64,000 bases of DNA from Colwellia psychrerythraea (GTDB lineage Bacteria > Pseudomonadota > Gammaproteobacteria > Enterobacterales > Alteromonadaceae). The notes beneath the pieces are model-generated. The model had not been told where the DNA came from. It was given only the letters and a program-made list of their open reading frames with translations, and ran no database searches. Each line of letters begins with the position of its first letter. Positions within the stretch are counted from its first letter, which is position 1. The stretch lies in the NCBI RefSeq assembly GCF_000764185.1, contig NZ_JQEC01000039.1, positions 124,001-188,000 of the forward strand, written 5' to 3'. Positions 1-8,954 of this stretch are shown here, piece by piece. Both the position numbers and the translations under genes were made by a program.

Positions 1-842
1 GCAGGCTCTGATGATATCCAACGAACTTTACCTATAATAGGATCGCTTAAGCCATCAATATGTACAGTTAACTTATCAGCAACCTTTATCTTTACTCGGT
101 AGGGCTCAGGCACATAAACGCGTGCAAATGGTGCCTTGCCGGCTAGCACTATCGCCACAGGGCTGCCTAAGGTGACACGCTCTCCTAAATTCCACGGCAA
201 GTTATCTAATAGACCATCACGTTTAGCGGTAATAGTTAAGTCTTTAAGCTTTTTCTTTTCGCTATCTACTACTGCAATTGTCATTGCTAAAGCAGCCTCG
301 GCAATTTGTAGGTCTTCAATACGCGCACCATTAATAAGCTGTAATAATTTTTCTTGGGAGTTATGTAATTTTGCGGTATTTTCATCCCGCGAGGCGAGGG
401 CTGTATCTAAGGTTGCTTGACTGGCTAATTCTTTTTCAATCAGGGCTTGAGCACGTTGATAGTTGGCTTCACTTTTCACTAATGCTGCTTTTGCGCCAGC
501 AACTTGTGCCGATGCTGCAGCCACTTCTTCTGTCCGGGCGCCATTATGAACCTTTTCTAAATTCGCTTTTGCTTGCTGCATTTGTGCTTGTGCTTTAGCA
601 ACGAAGGCGTTTTGAATCGTATCATCGAGTTTTACTAAGACAGTACCTTTAGTTACTTGGCTCCCTGGGCTAACGGGCAAAGCGGTAATTATTTCACTAA
701 CCGTAGCTGTATGAGCAATGCGCTCTCGCTCTAATGTACCTAAGGCAAGGCCAGGTTTATTACTATCGCAAGCACTGAGTGTAACAAGTGCAAAATGTAG
801 TAACAACAGATAGGAAAAAGTATTGAAAAATTTAGCCGGCAT
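1..842 (-). CDS. RND efflux periplasmic adaptor (HlyD/MFP family), 3' part cut off by window edge
   Basis: Membrane-fusion subunit that would link an inner-membrane RND pump to an outer-membrane channel. Reading the minus strand from 842, the product starts MPAKFFNTFSYLLLLHFAL and has a lipobox-like LSAC at about residues 24-27, so it is probably a lipoprotein anchored facing the periplasm. It then shows the first half of a lipoyl/barrel-sandwich domain (PGSQVTKGTVLVKLDD) and an Ala/Gln-rich coiled-coil hairpin (KAQAQMQQAKA). The frame stays open to base 1, where the beta-barrel part begins; the C-terminus and the pump gene lie outside. An alternative ATG at 848 adds two residues; an AAGGAG lies 4 bases before that one and 10 before 842. 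The family is clear; the substrate is unknown. Confidence 0.85.
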   Translation of the reverse strand, partial: MPAKFFNTFSYLLLLHFALVTLSACDSNKPGLALGTLERERIAHTATVSEIITALPVSPGSQVTKGTVLVKLDDTIQNAFVAKAQAQMQQAKANLEKVHNGARTEEVAAASAQVAGAKAALVKSEANYQRAQALIEKELASQATLDTALASRDENTAKLHNSQEKLLQLINGARIEDLQIAEAALAMTIAVVDSEKKKLKDLTITAKRDGLLDNLPWNLGERVTLGSPVAIVLAGKAPFARVYVPEPYRVKIKVADKLTVHIDGLSDPIIGKVRWISSEP

Positions 843-864
843 GATCATTCATCTCCTTGAAATA

Positions 865-883
865 TAGACTGGTTTTTAGTCTA
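865..883. promoter_or_regulatory. Inverted repeat upstream of the efflux adaptor gene, possible repressor operator
   Basis: TAGACT (865-870) and AGTCTA (878-883) form a 6-bp inverted repeat with a 7-bp spacer, about 20 bases before the adaptor start. TetR-type repressors often control such efflux genes from sites in this position, but no regulator gene is visible in the window. The operator role is inferred. Confidence 0.3.
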
Positions 884-1064
884 ATCTCAATCAGTTAAAA
901 GTCAATTGATTATCTAATTAGTGGTTAGCTTACTGGTAGGTAAATCATCTAACTCACCTAGCCAAATTGCATGGAGTAGTCGGTGAGTGATTAAATGTTT
1001 TGATTAATTATTTTTTTAACTGAGGTAATAGATCGCAGAAACCCTCAGGAATTTAGCACTATAA

Positions 1065-1511
1065 TTAATCGTACTGCTGTTCAAAGTAGCTCTCAATAAT
1101 TAGTCGTGCCGATTCCGCATCAATGTTATCTTTGGAAAGGTTTTTATAACCCCCACGAGAAAAAAGCTGTTCTTTGGCATCAGCAGTGGTTAAACGCTCA
1201 TCTTGAAACTCTACTTTTATACCAAAACGGCCATGCACTCGGTTACCAAATTTCTTAGCGTCTAGGGTAAGTTGTTGCTCACTTCCATCCATATTTAACG
1301 GTAAACCAACCACAATAAAATCTGGTTGCCATTCTTTCAAGTATTTAGCCACATTGTCCCAATGTGGAACACCATCATTCGCTTTAATTGAGCCAAGTGG
1401 TGTAGCACTACCCGTAATTTCTTGCCCTACGGCAACACCAATATATTTTTTACCAAAATCGAAGCCGATAACTGTACGTTGGCCAATAGGTGATTTACTT
1501 CTAATAGACAT
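1065..1511 (-). CDS. ruvX: RuvX/YqgF, putative pre-16S rRNA nuclease (RNase H-like fold)
   Basis: Small RNase H-fold protein of the YqgF family, implicated in 16S rRNA 5'-end maturation. At 148 residues it is close to the usual length (about 138). The N-terminal strand [16 protein letters not shown] carries the first acidic active-site residue, [12 protein letters not shown] is the family signature, and FQDERLTT and [12 protein letters not shown] carry the remaining conserved acidic positions. It is the last gene of the minus-strand run rsmE-gshB-yqgE-ruvX, an order shared with E. coli, and follows yqgE by 81 bases. The start ATG lies shortly after a purine-rich AAGGAAAA. Nothing unusual. Confidence 0.95.
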   Translation of the reverse strand: MSIRSKSPIGQRTVIGFDFGKKYIGVAVGQEITGSATPLGSIKANDGVPHWDNVAKYLKEWQPDFIVVGLPLNMDGSEQQLTLDAKKFGNRVHGRFGIKVEFQDERLTTADAKEQLFSRGGYKNLSKDNIDAESARLIIESYFEQQYD

Positions 1512-1592
1512 TTTTTTCCTTGGGCTGTATTTAATATGTAATCAAGATTGAATACAGCGGTGATTAAGATAAGGCAGTTGAAAGGCCAGCAA

Positions 1593-2312
1593 TTACGCAT
1601 GACCAATATCAGAAGATAAATGAGCGAGATCTATACCCAGTTTTTCAGTCGCTTTTTTCCAACGTTGCTCAATGGGAGTTTTAAAAAGAATATCACTGTC
1701 AGCTGGCGTTGTTAACCACGAGTTGGCTTGCAACTCTTGCTCAAGTTGACCAGGGCCCCAGCCGGCATAACCCAAAGTTACCATAAATTGTTCTGGCGCT
1801 TTTTCGGTACCCAAAGCCATTAAAATATCTTTTGAAGTGGTGATCATTAACTCTTTGCTTAATGCTAATGAACTGCTCCAGCCAGTTTGTGAGCTATGCA
1901 GGACAAAACCACGCTGCTGAGCAATAGGGCCACCAGACAAGACTAATTGCTCTAAGCTGTTGGTGAGATCCGTCACTCTATGCCTTTCAATGTTATCAGT
2001 TAAATTACTGTTATCATCGATATCATTGCTTGTCCGGTCACACTCATCTCTAGATTTTTCATCTTTTTCTGGTTCTATTTGTTCAAGAAGCTCCGACAAG
2101 GTGATATTTACCGGCAAATTAATGATCAGACCCATCGCGCCTTCTTCATTGTGCTCACAAATATACGTAACCGTTTTATTAAAATAAGGATCGCCCAGAG
2201 CAGGCATGGCAATTAATAATTGGTTTTCCAAACTGATCATCGCTGTAGACTTACCTGTTTTAAGTTCGCTTTTAAACTTTGCATTAAGCTCTGATATTTG
2301 TAGTTTTGCCAT
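1593..2312 (-). CDS. yqgE: YqgE/AlgH family protein with an acidic insertion
   Basis: UPF0301 (YqgE/AlgH) family protein of uncertain molecular function. Conserved blocks are LLIAMPALGDPYF, YICEHNEEGAMGLIIN, LSGGPIAQQRGFVLH and LGYAGWGPGQLEQE. At 239 residues it is about 50 longer than E. coli YqgE. About 24 residues precede the usual family start (Met25, MISLENQLLIAMPAL), and an Asp/Glu/Asn-rich insertion of about 40 residues (about 85-125) sits before LSGGP. The upstream start was kept because AAGAGGA lies 6-7 bases before it, whereas Met25 has no evident ribosome-binding site. It follows gshB by 11 bases and is surely co-transcribed. The insertion looks like a disordered loop. Confidence 0.93.
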   Translation of the reverse strand: MAKLQISELNAKFKSELKTGKSTAMISLENQLLIAMPALGDPYFNKTVTYICEHNEEGAMGLIINLPVNITLSELLEQIEPEKDEKSRDECDRTSNDIDDNSNLTDNIERHRVTDLTNSLEQLVLSGGPIAQQRGFVLHSSQTGWSSSLALSKELMITTSKDILMALGTEKAPEQFMVTLGYAGWGPGQLEQELQANSWLTTPADSDILFKTPIEQRWKKATEKLGIDLAHLSSDIGHA

Positions 2313-2323
2313 GCAAGATCCTC

Positions 2324-3286
2324 TTATTTTTTAATATTATCTTCAATAGCATCCATCAGCTTGCCGCTAATATTTATTGGGTAAGCGGCTTCAATTTCAC
2401 GGATACACGTAGGGCTGGTGACGTTAATTTCAGTAATTTTATCACCGATAACATCAAGGCCAACAAAGTACAGACCACGTTTTTTCAATTCAGGTGCAAT
2501 AGCATCTGCAATCGCTTTATCACTGACACTGAGCGGTCGAGCAACACCTCGTCCGCCAGCAGCCAAGTTACCACGAGTTTCACCTTTAGCAGGAATACGC
2601 GCTAAACAATATGGCATAGTTTCACCATTAACAATGAGGATACGCTTGTCACCATCGGCAATTTCAGGCATAAATTCTTGTACCATGGCATATTGCTCGC
2701 CATGGTTAGTTAAGGTTTCGATAATAACACCAACGTTAGCATCATTCTGTTTTATACGGAATATTGAAGCGCCACCCATACCATCAAGGGGCTTAATAAT
2801 GACATCTTTTTCTTTTTGGTGAAATTCGCGAATCTTATCACTGCTACGGGTTACTAAGGTTTTAGGGGTAAAGTCACTAAACCAAGCGGTAAATAATTTT
2901 TCATTACAATCACGTAAGCTTTGTGGCTTATTAACAATAAGCGTACCTGCAACTTCTGCACGCTCAAGCATATAAGTGGCATAAATAAACTCAGTATCAA
3001 AGGGGGGATCTTTACGCATCAATACTGCATCTAAGTCACTTACGGCTATATCTTGTGGCTCAGACAATTCATACCAATGTTCGCTATCATCAAATACTTT
3101 AACTCTGTGCATTGTAGCGCGACACTGGCCTTGCTCAAGGTATAAATCCTTCATTTCCATATAATAAAGTTCATAACCACGTTGTTGGGCTTCAAGCATC
3201 ATCGCCATTGATGAGTCTTTTGCCACTTTAACTTGGGAAATAGGATCCATTACTATGCCGAGTTTTATTACTTTACTTGTAGTCAT
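2324..3286 (-). CDS. gshB: Glutathione synthetase
   Basis: ATP-grasp ligase joining gamma-glutamylcysteine and glycine to make glutathione in the cytoplasm. 320 residues (E. coli 316). The N-terminal substrate domain begins KLGIVMDPISQVKVAKDSS. The ATP-grasp part includes VIIKPLDGMGGASIFR, VQEFMPEI.DGDKRI and the glycine-rich flexible loop AKGETRGNLAAGGRG. The C-terminal metal and substrate residues lie in FVGLDVIGDKITEINVTSP. It sits between rsmE (202-base gap) and yqgE (11-base gap) in the conserved gammaproteobacterial order. An AGGAT precedes the ATG. All catalytic blocks look intact. Confidence 0.97.
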   Translation of the reverse strand: MTTSKVIKLGIVMDPISQVKVAKDSSMAMMLEAQQRGYELYYMEMKDLYLEQGQCRATMHRVKVFDDSEHWYELSEPQDIAVSDLDAVLMRKDPPFDTEFIYATYMLERAEVAGTLIVNKPQSLRDCNEKLFTAWFSDFTPKTLVTRSSDKIREFHQKEKDVIIKPLDGMGGASIFRIKQNDANVGVIIETLTNHGEQYAMVQEFMPEIADGDKRILIVNGETMPYCLARIPAKGETRGNLAAGGRGVARPLSVSDKAIADAIAPELKKRGLYFVGLDVIGDKITEINVTSPTCIREIEAAYPINISGKLMDAIEDNIKK

Positions 3287-3488
3287 TTTTTATCCTGCTC
3301 AATGTTGATTTTAACGCTGTAGTTGAAAGTCGCAATAAATGTTGCTTAACGTATATCTATCTTTGTTCATCTTATAATTAGCTGTTTTTAATTTGAATAT
3401 GCTTAAATCAATAACAAGGGCAACCCCTAATCGATATTAATCAAGAAGGTAACTTTTAACCCAGCTGTAGTGAAAAATAATTATAAAC

Positions 3489-4223
3489 TTAGTGTAAATC
3501 ACCAAAACGACATTGTAATGCGGTAATTGCAGTTAATGCCGCTGTTTCTGTGCGTAACACTCTAGGTCCTAGCAGAACATCAACAAAATTATTATCATTG
3601 GCTTGAATGATTTCTTCATCACTTAAGCCACCTTCAGGGCCGATTAGCAAGCGAACACGAGTATTCTCCATGGGTAAACTCATAATTGAGTGTTGAGCCT
3701 TAGGATGTAAATTTATTTTTAAAGCGCTAGTTGGCTGTGTTAACCAGTCAGCTAACAACATTGGCTCAGCAACTACGGGGACACTCGTACGGCCACTTTG
3801 CTCACAAGCACTAATGACTATTTTTTGCCATTGTTGGCGTTTTTTCTCAAGACGTTCTGCATTGAGTTTTACTCCACAGCGTTCGGTAAATAGCGGCGTG
3901 ATAGTATTTACGCCAAGCTCAACCGACTTTTGTAAGGTAAAGTCCATTCTATCACCGCGGGATATACCTTGGCCCAAATGGATATTAAGTGGCGACTCAC
4001 TGTTATTTTCTTGTTGCGAGTTTATTTTTATATCTGCAGATTTTTTACTGACATTACATAGTGTTGCTGAATATTGAAAAGGTTCTTCGCCATTAAAGAG
4101 GGTAATGGTATCGCCGTTTTTTAGGCGTAAAACACGTACCACATGTCCAAAAGCGTCATCTGATAAAGTCACAGTTTCATTAACTGCAAATTGGCTTGCT
4201 TGATAAATTCTAGGGTTACGCAT
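3489..4223 (-). CDS. rsmE: 16S rRNA (uracil1498-N3)-methyltransferase RsmE
   Basis: SPOUT-class, SAM-dependent enzyme that methylates N3 of U1498 in 16S rRNA. 244 residues, matching the family. The N-terminal PUA-like domain (MRNPRIYQASQF...HVVRVLRLKNGD) is followed by LGQGISRGDRMDFTLQKSVELGV and SERCG-type residues. The C-terminal knot carries LLIGPEGGLSDEE and LGPRVLRTETAA, the SAM-binding and dimer motifs. It heads the minus-strand run rsmE-gshB-yqgE-ruvX; the 158-base gap to the divergent gene at 4388 should hold both promoters. No anomalies. Confidence 0.96.
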   Translation of the reverse strand: MRNPRIYQASQFAVNETVTLSDDAFGHVVRVLRLKNGDTITLFNGEEPFQYSATLCNVSKKSADIKINSQQENNSESPLNIHLGQGISRGDRMDFTLQKSVELGVNTITPLFTERCGVKLNAERLEKKRQQWQKIVISACEQSGRTSVPVVAEPMLLADWLTQPTSALKINLHPKAQHSIMSLPMENTRVRLLIGPEGGLSDEEIIQANDNNFVDVLLGPRVLRTETAALTAITALQCRFGDLH

Positions 4224-4387
4224 AAATAAGGCTTATAAGTAATTCATAATTATTTAACTAAAATAAGGGCGATACAGGTAAAAAACAATGTGTATGTGTA
4301 TAAAAATGTGCTCTTTTATCGGTTTCATTTGACTCCCTATAAGATTACTTGTAATTTCTTAGGCAATATAAATAAAAAGGAATGACA

Positions 4388-4990
4388 ATGAAAAAAATTA
4401 TACTTACCACGCTCGCGGCGGGTGTACTTTCGTTAGGTTTAGCCGGTCAATCAGCTATTGCTGGTGAAATAATATCTGTAGATAAGAACTTTGCTAGCCC
4501 AATTATTTCATTAAGTGGTTACAATAAAGTTTATATCCAAGACTTAGACCTTTCTCATACTAAAATTATTTCACCACCTTGGATTGAAAAAGATAGTTTT
4601 CATTGGAAAGTTACAGACAGCAACAAAGCTCATTTAAAAGATCGCTTTAAAAAAGGCGTTGAAGCAGGTTTAACTGAAAATAACGGTCGTTATGAAGTTG
4701 TTGGAAAAGAAGGTAAAGGCGTATTGATTGTTGATGTTGAAATTATCAGCTTTATGCCGTATGCCCTTCAAGAAGATAAAGAAGTGACAACAAAGGGAGC
4801 CGGTGAGTTTCATTTGTCAGTTCATTTACGTGACGGCAAGAGTAGAAGCCTGATTCACATATTTGAAGGTACGGTTGCGATTGGCAGTGATTACCAACCA
4901 AATACTGAAATGGCGCGTGCTAAAGAAGCTAAAGAGTTATTTAAAGCGTGGGGCAAGAGCTTACGTAAGAAGTTAGACGCTGCTAACTAG
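4388..4990 (+). CDS. Secreted DUF3313-like protein
   Basis: Periplasmic protein of unknown function resembling the DUF3313 family. A clear signal peptide (MKKIILTTLAAGVLSLGLAG.. with AIAG cleavage near residue 26) leads into a region with YNKVYIQDLDLS, a long RFKKGVEAGL helix, YEVV and LIVDVEIISFMP. The C-terminal helix MARAKEAKELFKAWGKSLRKKL resembles that of lipoprotein DUF3313 members, but no lipobox Cys is present. The ATG at 4388 was chosen over one at 4382 because AAAGGA directly abuts the upstream ATG and is better spaced for 4388. Monocistronic, with a terminator downstream. The family call is by pattern and moderately sure. Confidence 0.8.
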   Translation: MKKIILTTLAAGVLSLGLAGQSAIAGEIISVDKNFASPIISLSGYNKVYIQDLDLSHTKIISPPWIEKDSFHWKVTDSNKAHLKDRFKKGVEAGLTENNGRYEVVGKEGKGVLIVDVEIISFMPYALQEDKEVTTKGAGEFHLSVHLRDGKSRSLIHIFEGTVAIGSDYQPNTEMARAKEAKELFKAWGKSLRKKLDAAN

Positions 4991-5027
4991 GCTTTTCTTT
5001 AATACAGTAACAGCTAAACAGTAAACA

Positions 5028-5065
5028 TAAAAAAACCAGCTTATCTAATAGATACGCTGGTTTTT
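5028..5065. terminator. Bidirectional rho-independent terminator between the DUF3313-like gene and metK
   Basis: AAAAAACCAGC and GCTGGTTTTT flank a 15-base loop; the A-run on one side and T-run on the other let the hairpin end both the plus-strand gene and the converging metK transcript. Confidence 0.85.
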
Positions 5066-5118
5066 ATGTATAGGATATACAGTAGCTAGTGGAGACAGGA
5101 TGTCTAGGAGCAAGCTAA

Positions 5119-6306
5119 CTATATACCCGCAGCTTTACGTAAATCGTCAGCTTTATCGGTTTTTTCCCAGCTAAAGGCGGTGAAAGTATCATCACCAACA
5201 GTCATTTCAAATGGTTCACGACCAAAGTGACCGTATGCAGCCGTTTGCTGATACATAGGGTGTAATAAATCTAACATTTTAGTAATGCCGTATGGACGTA
5301 AGTCAAAATGCTCACGTACTAACTCTACTAACTTTTCTTCAGATACTTTGCCGGTACCAAAGCTATCGATTGAAATTGAAGTAGGCTCAGCAACACCAAT
5401 AGCGTATGAAATTTGAATTTCGCAGCGTTCGGCAAGGCCAGCAGCAACAATGTTTTTAGCAACGTAACGACCAGCATAAGCGGCACTACGGTCAACCTTA
5501 GATGGATCTTTACCTGAGAAAGCACCACCACCGTGACGTGCCATACCGCCATATGTATCAACAATAATTTTACGACCCGTTAAACCACAATCACCTACCG
5601 GTCCACCAATAACAAAACGACCTGTTGGGTTGATATGATATTTAGTTTCAGGAGTAAGTAACTCAGCAGGTAATACATGCTTGATAATGTTTTCCATTAC
5701 CGCATTAACTAAATCTTCTTGTTTAATATCAGGGTTATGCTGAGTAGAAAGTACAACGGTATCAATTGCTACCGGTTTGTTATCTTCATAGATAAAGGTT
5801 ACTTGTGATTTTGCATCTGGGCGTAACCAAGGTAAAACTCCTGATTTGCGTGCTTCAGCCTGGCGTTCAACTAAGCGATGTGAATAGTATAATGGCGCAG
5901 GCATAAGTGTAGGTGTTTCATTAGTGGCGTAACCAAACATTAAACCTTGATCACCAGCACCTTGCTCTTCTGGTTTGCTTCGATCAACACCTTGAGCGAT
6001 TTCAGGTGATTGTTGACCAATCAAATTCATGATGCCACAAGTTGCGCCATCAAAACCAACATCTGAAGAGGTATAGCCTATTTCACTAATCACATTACGG
6101 GTAAGTTTTTCTAAATCAACCCAAGCATTAGTTGATACTTCACCAGAAATAATAGCAACACCTGTTTTTACCATAGTCTCACATGCAACACGGGCATGTT
6201 TGTCTTTGGCAATAATAGCATCTAATACCGCATCAGAAATTTGATCGGCAATTTTATCAGGATGGCCTTCAGAAACAGACTCGGAAGTAAAAAAGTGTCT
6301 AGACAT
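5119..6306 (-). CDS. metK: S-adenosylmethionine synthetase
   Basis: Makes S-adenosylmethionine from methionine and ATP. 395 residues (E. coli 384). The signature blocks are present: [17 protein letters not shown] near the N-terminus (ATP and metal site), [12 protein letters not shown], and the glycine-rich [19 protein letters not shown], with [20 protein letters not shown] between. It lies downstream of murI on the same strand with a 183-base gap that carries a tandem MetJ-box-like operator at 6382-6405, so repression by MetJ-SAM is likely. It shares the terminator at 5028-5065. Codon usage looks that of a highly expressed gene. Confidence 0.98.
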   Translation of the reverse strand: MSRHFFTSESVSEGHPDKIADQISDAVLDAIIAKDKHARVACETMVKTGVAIISGEVSTNAWVDLEKLTRNVISEIGYTSSDVGFDGATCGIMNLIGQQSPEIAQGVDRSKPEEQGAGDQGLMFGYATNETPTLMPAPLYYSHRLVERQAEARKSGVLPWLRPDAKSQVTFIYEDNKPVAIDTVVLSTQHNPDIKQEDLVNAVMENIIKHVLPAELLTPETKYHINPTGRFVIGGPVGDCGLTGRKIIVDTYGGMARHGGGAFSGKDPSKVDRSAAYAGRYVAKNIVAAGLAERCEIQISYAIGVAEPTSISIDSFGTGKVSEEKLVELVREHFDLRPYGITKMLDLLHPMYQQTAAYGHFGREPFEMTVGDDTFTAFSWEKTDKADDLRKAAGI

Positions 6307-6381
6307 AAGTCCTCAGAAAATTTGAGTTATACAAAATAATGTGGAGATTCTACACCTGTTGAAATCAACTATCTAGCTTTT

Positions 6382-6405
6382 TTACGCCTAGACGGCTAAA
6401 CGTCT
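6382..6405. promoter_or_regulatory. MetJ operator (tandem met boxes) upstream of metK
   Basis: Bases 6390-6405 read AGACGGCTAAACGTCT, two adjacent 8-base met boxes close to the consensus AGACGTCT (6/8 and 7/8). A weaker third box, TTACGCCT, precedes at 6382-6389. The site lies 76-99 bases upstream of the metK ATG, where MetJ operators are found in enterobacteria. MetJ itself is not in the window, so the regulator is inferred. Confidence 0.7.
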
Positions 6406-6489
6406 CTATTTTTTTGGATTTATTGAACTAGATTAATTTGTCGGATATTACACTTTTAATTCAAGTTTTTGAATAGTAATGTATTTATC

Positions 6490-7335
6490 TTATAGTTGCT
6501 TTAAGGTAAGTGGTTTTTGCCAAAGTATATTAAATACATCTTCTTGTTCACTTGTCATGAGTGAACTGAAAAATTGGTGTTTTCCTTGCCTTTTACTGAA
6601 TGAATTTAGGCTTTTCTCAGCTAAAATTTTAGTTAATTGTTGTGTTACCGGTGCGGCTGTTTCAATAATATTAACTTGGCTACCCGCTATAGCGCTTATT
6701 TGGTGTTGAACAAAAGGGTAATGAGTACAGCCCAAAACAAGGGTATCTATGCCTTGTTTAATTAAAGGTCTTATATATTCCCTTAATAACTCATGGCATG
6801 CAGGGCTATGTTGTTTTCCTTGTTCAATAAATTCGACTAAACCAGGGCAGGGCTGAATAAGTACTTGTGCGCCATTATGATGAAGATCAATCAAGTCTTT
6901 GAAACGTCGATTTTCACTTGTTGCTTGAGTCGCTAATATTGCCACTTTTTTACTGATGCTTTGCTTGGCGGCGGGTTTAACTGCGGGTTCAACACCAATA
7001 ATAGGCACGGTTACTTGTGCTCTAAGTTGCTCAATGGCGTTAACTGTTGCGGTGTTACAGGCAATAACTATTGCTTTAACGCCTTGGGAGATAAGTAGCT
7101 TGCTAATAGTGTTAACACGCTCAATGATAAAATCGACCGACTTCTCACCGTATGGGGCATGAAGACTATCGGCAATATAGATGATGTTTTCATGGGGAAG
7201 TTGCTGAGCAATACATTTTGCGATTGAAAGTCCACCAACACCTGAATCAAATACGCCGATAGCAGCTGAGTTATCAGTGACTATATGGCTAAGTTCTTGA
7301 TTATTTTTCTGAATAGGTTCTTGATTAGAGATGAT
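6490..7335 (-). CDS. murI: Glutamate racemase with no ATG/GTG/TTG start in frame
   Basis: Cofactor-independent racemase supplying D-glutamate for peptidoglycan. The open frame is intact from the first catalytic block (AIGVFDSGVGGLS) through APYGEKS, the first catalytic Cys (VIACNTAT), VGVEPA-type VPIIGVEPAVKPA and the second Cys (LGCTHYPF) to the stop. The frame opens after a TGA at 7342-7344, and between there and FDSG there is no ATG, GTG or TTG; the first candidate initiators are ATC codons (7335 or 7332) or ATT at 7314. A TTG at 7348 in another frame stops after six codons, so a one-base indel would also explain it. The end at 7335 is a guess. A GTG at 7008 is internal and would remove the first catalytic half. 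Confidence 0.85.
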   Translation of the reverse strand: MISNQEPIQKNNQELSHIVTDNSAAIGVFDSGVGGLSIAKCIAQQLPHENIIYIADSLHAPYGEKSVDFIIERVNTISKLLISQGVKAIVIACNTATVNAIEQLRAQVTVPIIGVEPAVKPAAKQSISKKVAILATQATSENRRFKDLIDLHHNGAQVLIQPCPGLVEFIEQGKQHSPACHELLREYIRPLIKQGIDTLVLGCTHYPFVQHQISAIAGSQVNIIETAAPVTQQLTKILAEKSLNSFSKRQGKHQFFSSLMTSEQEDVFNILWQKPLTLKQL

Positions 7336-7391
7336 CTTTGCTCAATTACATTAAATAGGTTGTTCTAGCTAAATTGTATTGCTTTTAACAG

Positions 7392-7428
7392 CAAAAAACC
7401 AATACAATTAGTTATATAAGGTTTTTTG
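7392..7428. repeat. AT-rich inverted repeat between divergent murI and MFS gene
   Basis: CAAAAAACC (7392-7400) and GGTTTTTTG (7420-7428) form a 9-bp stem around a 19-base loop, inside the intergenic region from which both neighbours are transcribed outward. It could be an operator or an attenuator for the MFS gene; nothing identifies a binding protein. Confidence 0.4.
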
Positions 7429-7492
7429 TTTATAAAGTGTTGTTGTAGTTTGTACTAAGTTGTTTCAGCTTGTCTGCTGATAAAGGAAATTC

Positions 7493-8830
7493 ATGTCAAA
7501 TGTTGTCTCAGTAAAGCGCTTTAAGCAATTCCCACAGTTAATGTGGATCTTATTATTTGGTTCATTTATTACCCGTGGTAGTTATTACATGGTATGGCCA
7601 TTTTTAGCGGTTATTCTCTATGAAAAATTTGCTTTGTCTGCCACCAATGTTGGTCTTATTCTTTCAAGTGCAGCGGTTATTTCAGTATTCGTAAGTTTTG
7701 TTGGTAGTGCGTTATCTGACCGGATAGGTAGGCATCAGTTAATGTATGCCAGTGGTGTTTTATATATCATTTCGTTTTCGTTATTAGCACAAGTGGACTC
7801 TATTACCGGTTATGCATTAGTGATAACTTTATGTTCAATTGCGACCGCGTTATGGCGACCATTAACCTCGGCGTTAATTGGCGATATCATTGATGATAAG
7901 ACTACACGTGAGCTGGCTATGCAGTCACTGTATTTTGTAGTTAATGTTGGTTGTGCAGTTGGTCCCATGTTAGGGCTTTGGATGGGTCTAACAGGTGAAC
8001 AATCAAGCTTTTATATTACCGCAGGGGCATTTGCCTTTTTATTAGCGTTGTTATGGTGTGGGTTTCATCAACACAATAAACTTGCTAATGAAAATGAACT
8101 AACAGCTAATCAAGAGCTAACCAAGCTAACTGCAGATAACAGAGAAATCGACTCTGTAGATATTCAATGCCAAGCTAAAGTAAAAGCAAAAAGCGCTGAA
8201 GGTAACCAAATTATCAATGTTTTAGTTGCTGATAAGTTATTGCAGTGTCTTATTTTTGCCAATATCCTCTGTATGTTTATTTATGCACAAATGGATAGCT
8301 CGCTTATACAATATTTAACGCGTGCTGAAGTGCCTGACTTATTGCAGCTCATTTCTTCAATGATTTTTACCAATGCCTTAGTCATTATTTCAACGCAATT
8401 TTTATTATTAAAATTAATGGCAAATTTATCATTAGTTAGTCGAATTCAAATAGGCTTAGTATTGCTGATGTGTTCACAAATTTGGTTAGCGGTGAATCCA
8501 TTAACACTCTTTTGGGGCTGGATAGGCGCTATTGTGGTAATGAGCTTGGCGGAAACTATTTTATTTCCAACCATGAATGTTCATATTGACCGTTTAGCAC
8601 CTGATCATTTACGTGGTGCATACTTCGGTGCTGCTTCGTTTTATGAGTTTGGTTATGCTATTGCTCCATTAGGAGGAGGCATCATTCTCGACCAACTTGG
8701 AGGCCCTTGGTTGTTTTTCATTACTGCAGCGTTAACCTTGATAGTGATGTACCTTTATAGCACTTTAGATAAGATGCCTCGACCTGATTTTACTAATGTA
8801 TTAGCGGTGCAAAAAAGACTTAGTGAATAA
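7493..8830 (+). CDS. MFS transporter (MdtH/YdeE-type drug or metabolite exporter)
   Basis: Integral membrane transporter of the major facilitator superfamily, 445 residues, about 12 membrane segments. The loop between segments 2 and 3 has the MFS motif A form GSALSDRIGRHQLM, and segments 4-5 show SIATALWRPLTSALIGD. A hydrophilic, charged stretch of about 60 residues (195-255) separates the two six-helix halves and is longer than usual. The ATG is preceded by AAAGGA at good spacing. It is divergent from murI and converges on a DCC-family fragment 13 bases after its stop. The substrate cannot be told; an exporter of small hydrophobic compounds is the usual role for relatives. Confidence 0.88.
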   Translation: MSNVVSVKRFKQFPQLMWILLFGSFITRGSYYMVWPFLAVILYEKFALSATNVGLILSSAAVISVFVSFVGSALSDRIGRHQLMYASGVLYIISFSLLAQVDSITGYALVITLCSIATALWRPLTSALIGDIIDDKTTRELAMQSLYFVVNVGCAVGPMLGLWMGLTGEQSSFYITAGAFAFLLALLWCGFHQHNKLANENELTANQELTKLTADNREIDSVDIQCQAKVKAKSAEGNQIINVLVADKLLQCLIFANILCMFIYAQMDSSLIQYLTRAEVPDLLQLISSMIFTNALVIISTQFLLLKLMANLSLVSRIQIGLVLLMCSQIWLAVNPLTLFWGWIGAIVVMSLAETILFPTMNVHIDRLAPDHLRGAYFGAASFYEFGYAIAPLGGGIILDQLGGPWLFFITAALTLIVMYLYSTLDKMPRPDFTNVLAVQKRLSE

Positions 8831-8843
8831 TAAAGTGGCCACT

Positions 8844-8954
8844 TTAAATGCCATCATCTTGACCAGCAAGGCATTGATAAAAGCGTTTATCTTTAATGCA
8901 CTGAGGACAAACACCGTCGTAAAAGGCGGTAATGCACTTCTTCTCATTAGTCAT
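8844..8954 (-). pseudogene. 5' stub of a DCC-family (DUF393) thiol oxidoreductase gene
   Basis: The minus strand encodes 36 residues, including CITAFYDGVCPQCIKDKRFY, before a stop. YDG.CP.C is the opening redox motif of the DCC/DUF393 family, whose members normally run 110-140 residues. A GAGG six bases before the ATG looks like a working ribosome-binding site. The frame stops 13 bases from the end of the converging MFS gene, so everything after the CxxC helix is missing, most likely deleted. It could still make a tiny CxxC peptide, but a truncated relic is the simpler reading. Confidence 0.6.

Noticed and set aside
1010..1060. Terminator after ruvX
   Set aside because: CTGAGG/CCTCAG can pair, but the minus-strand RNA continues into an A-run, not a U-run.
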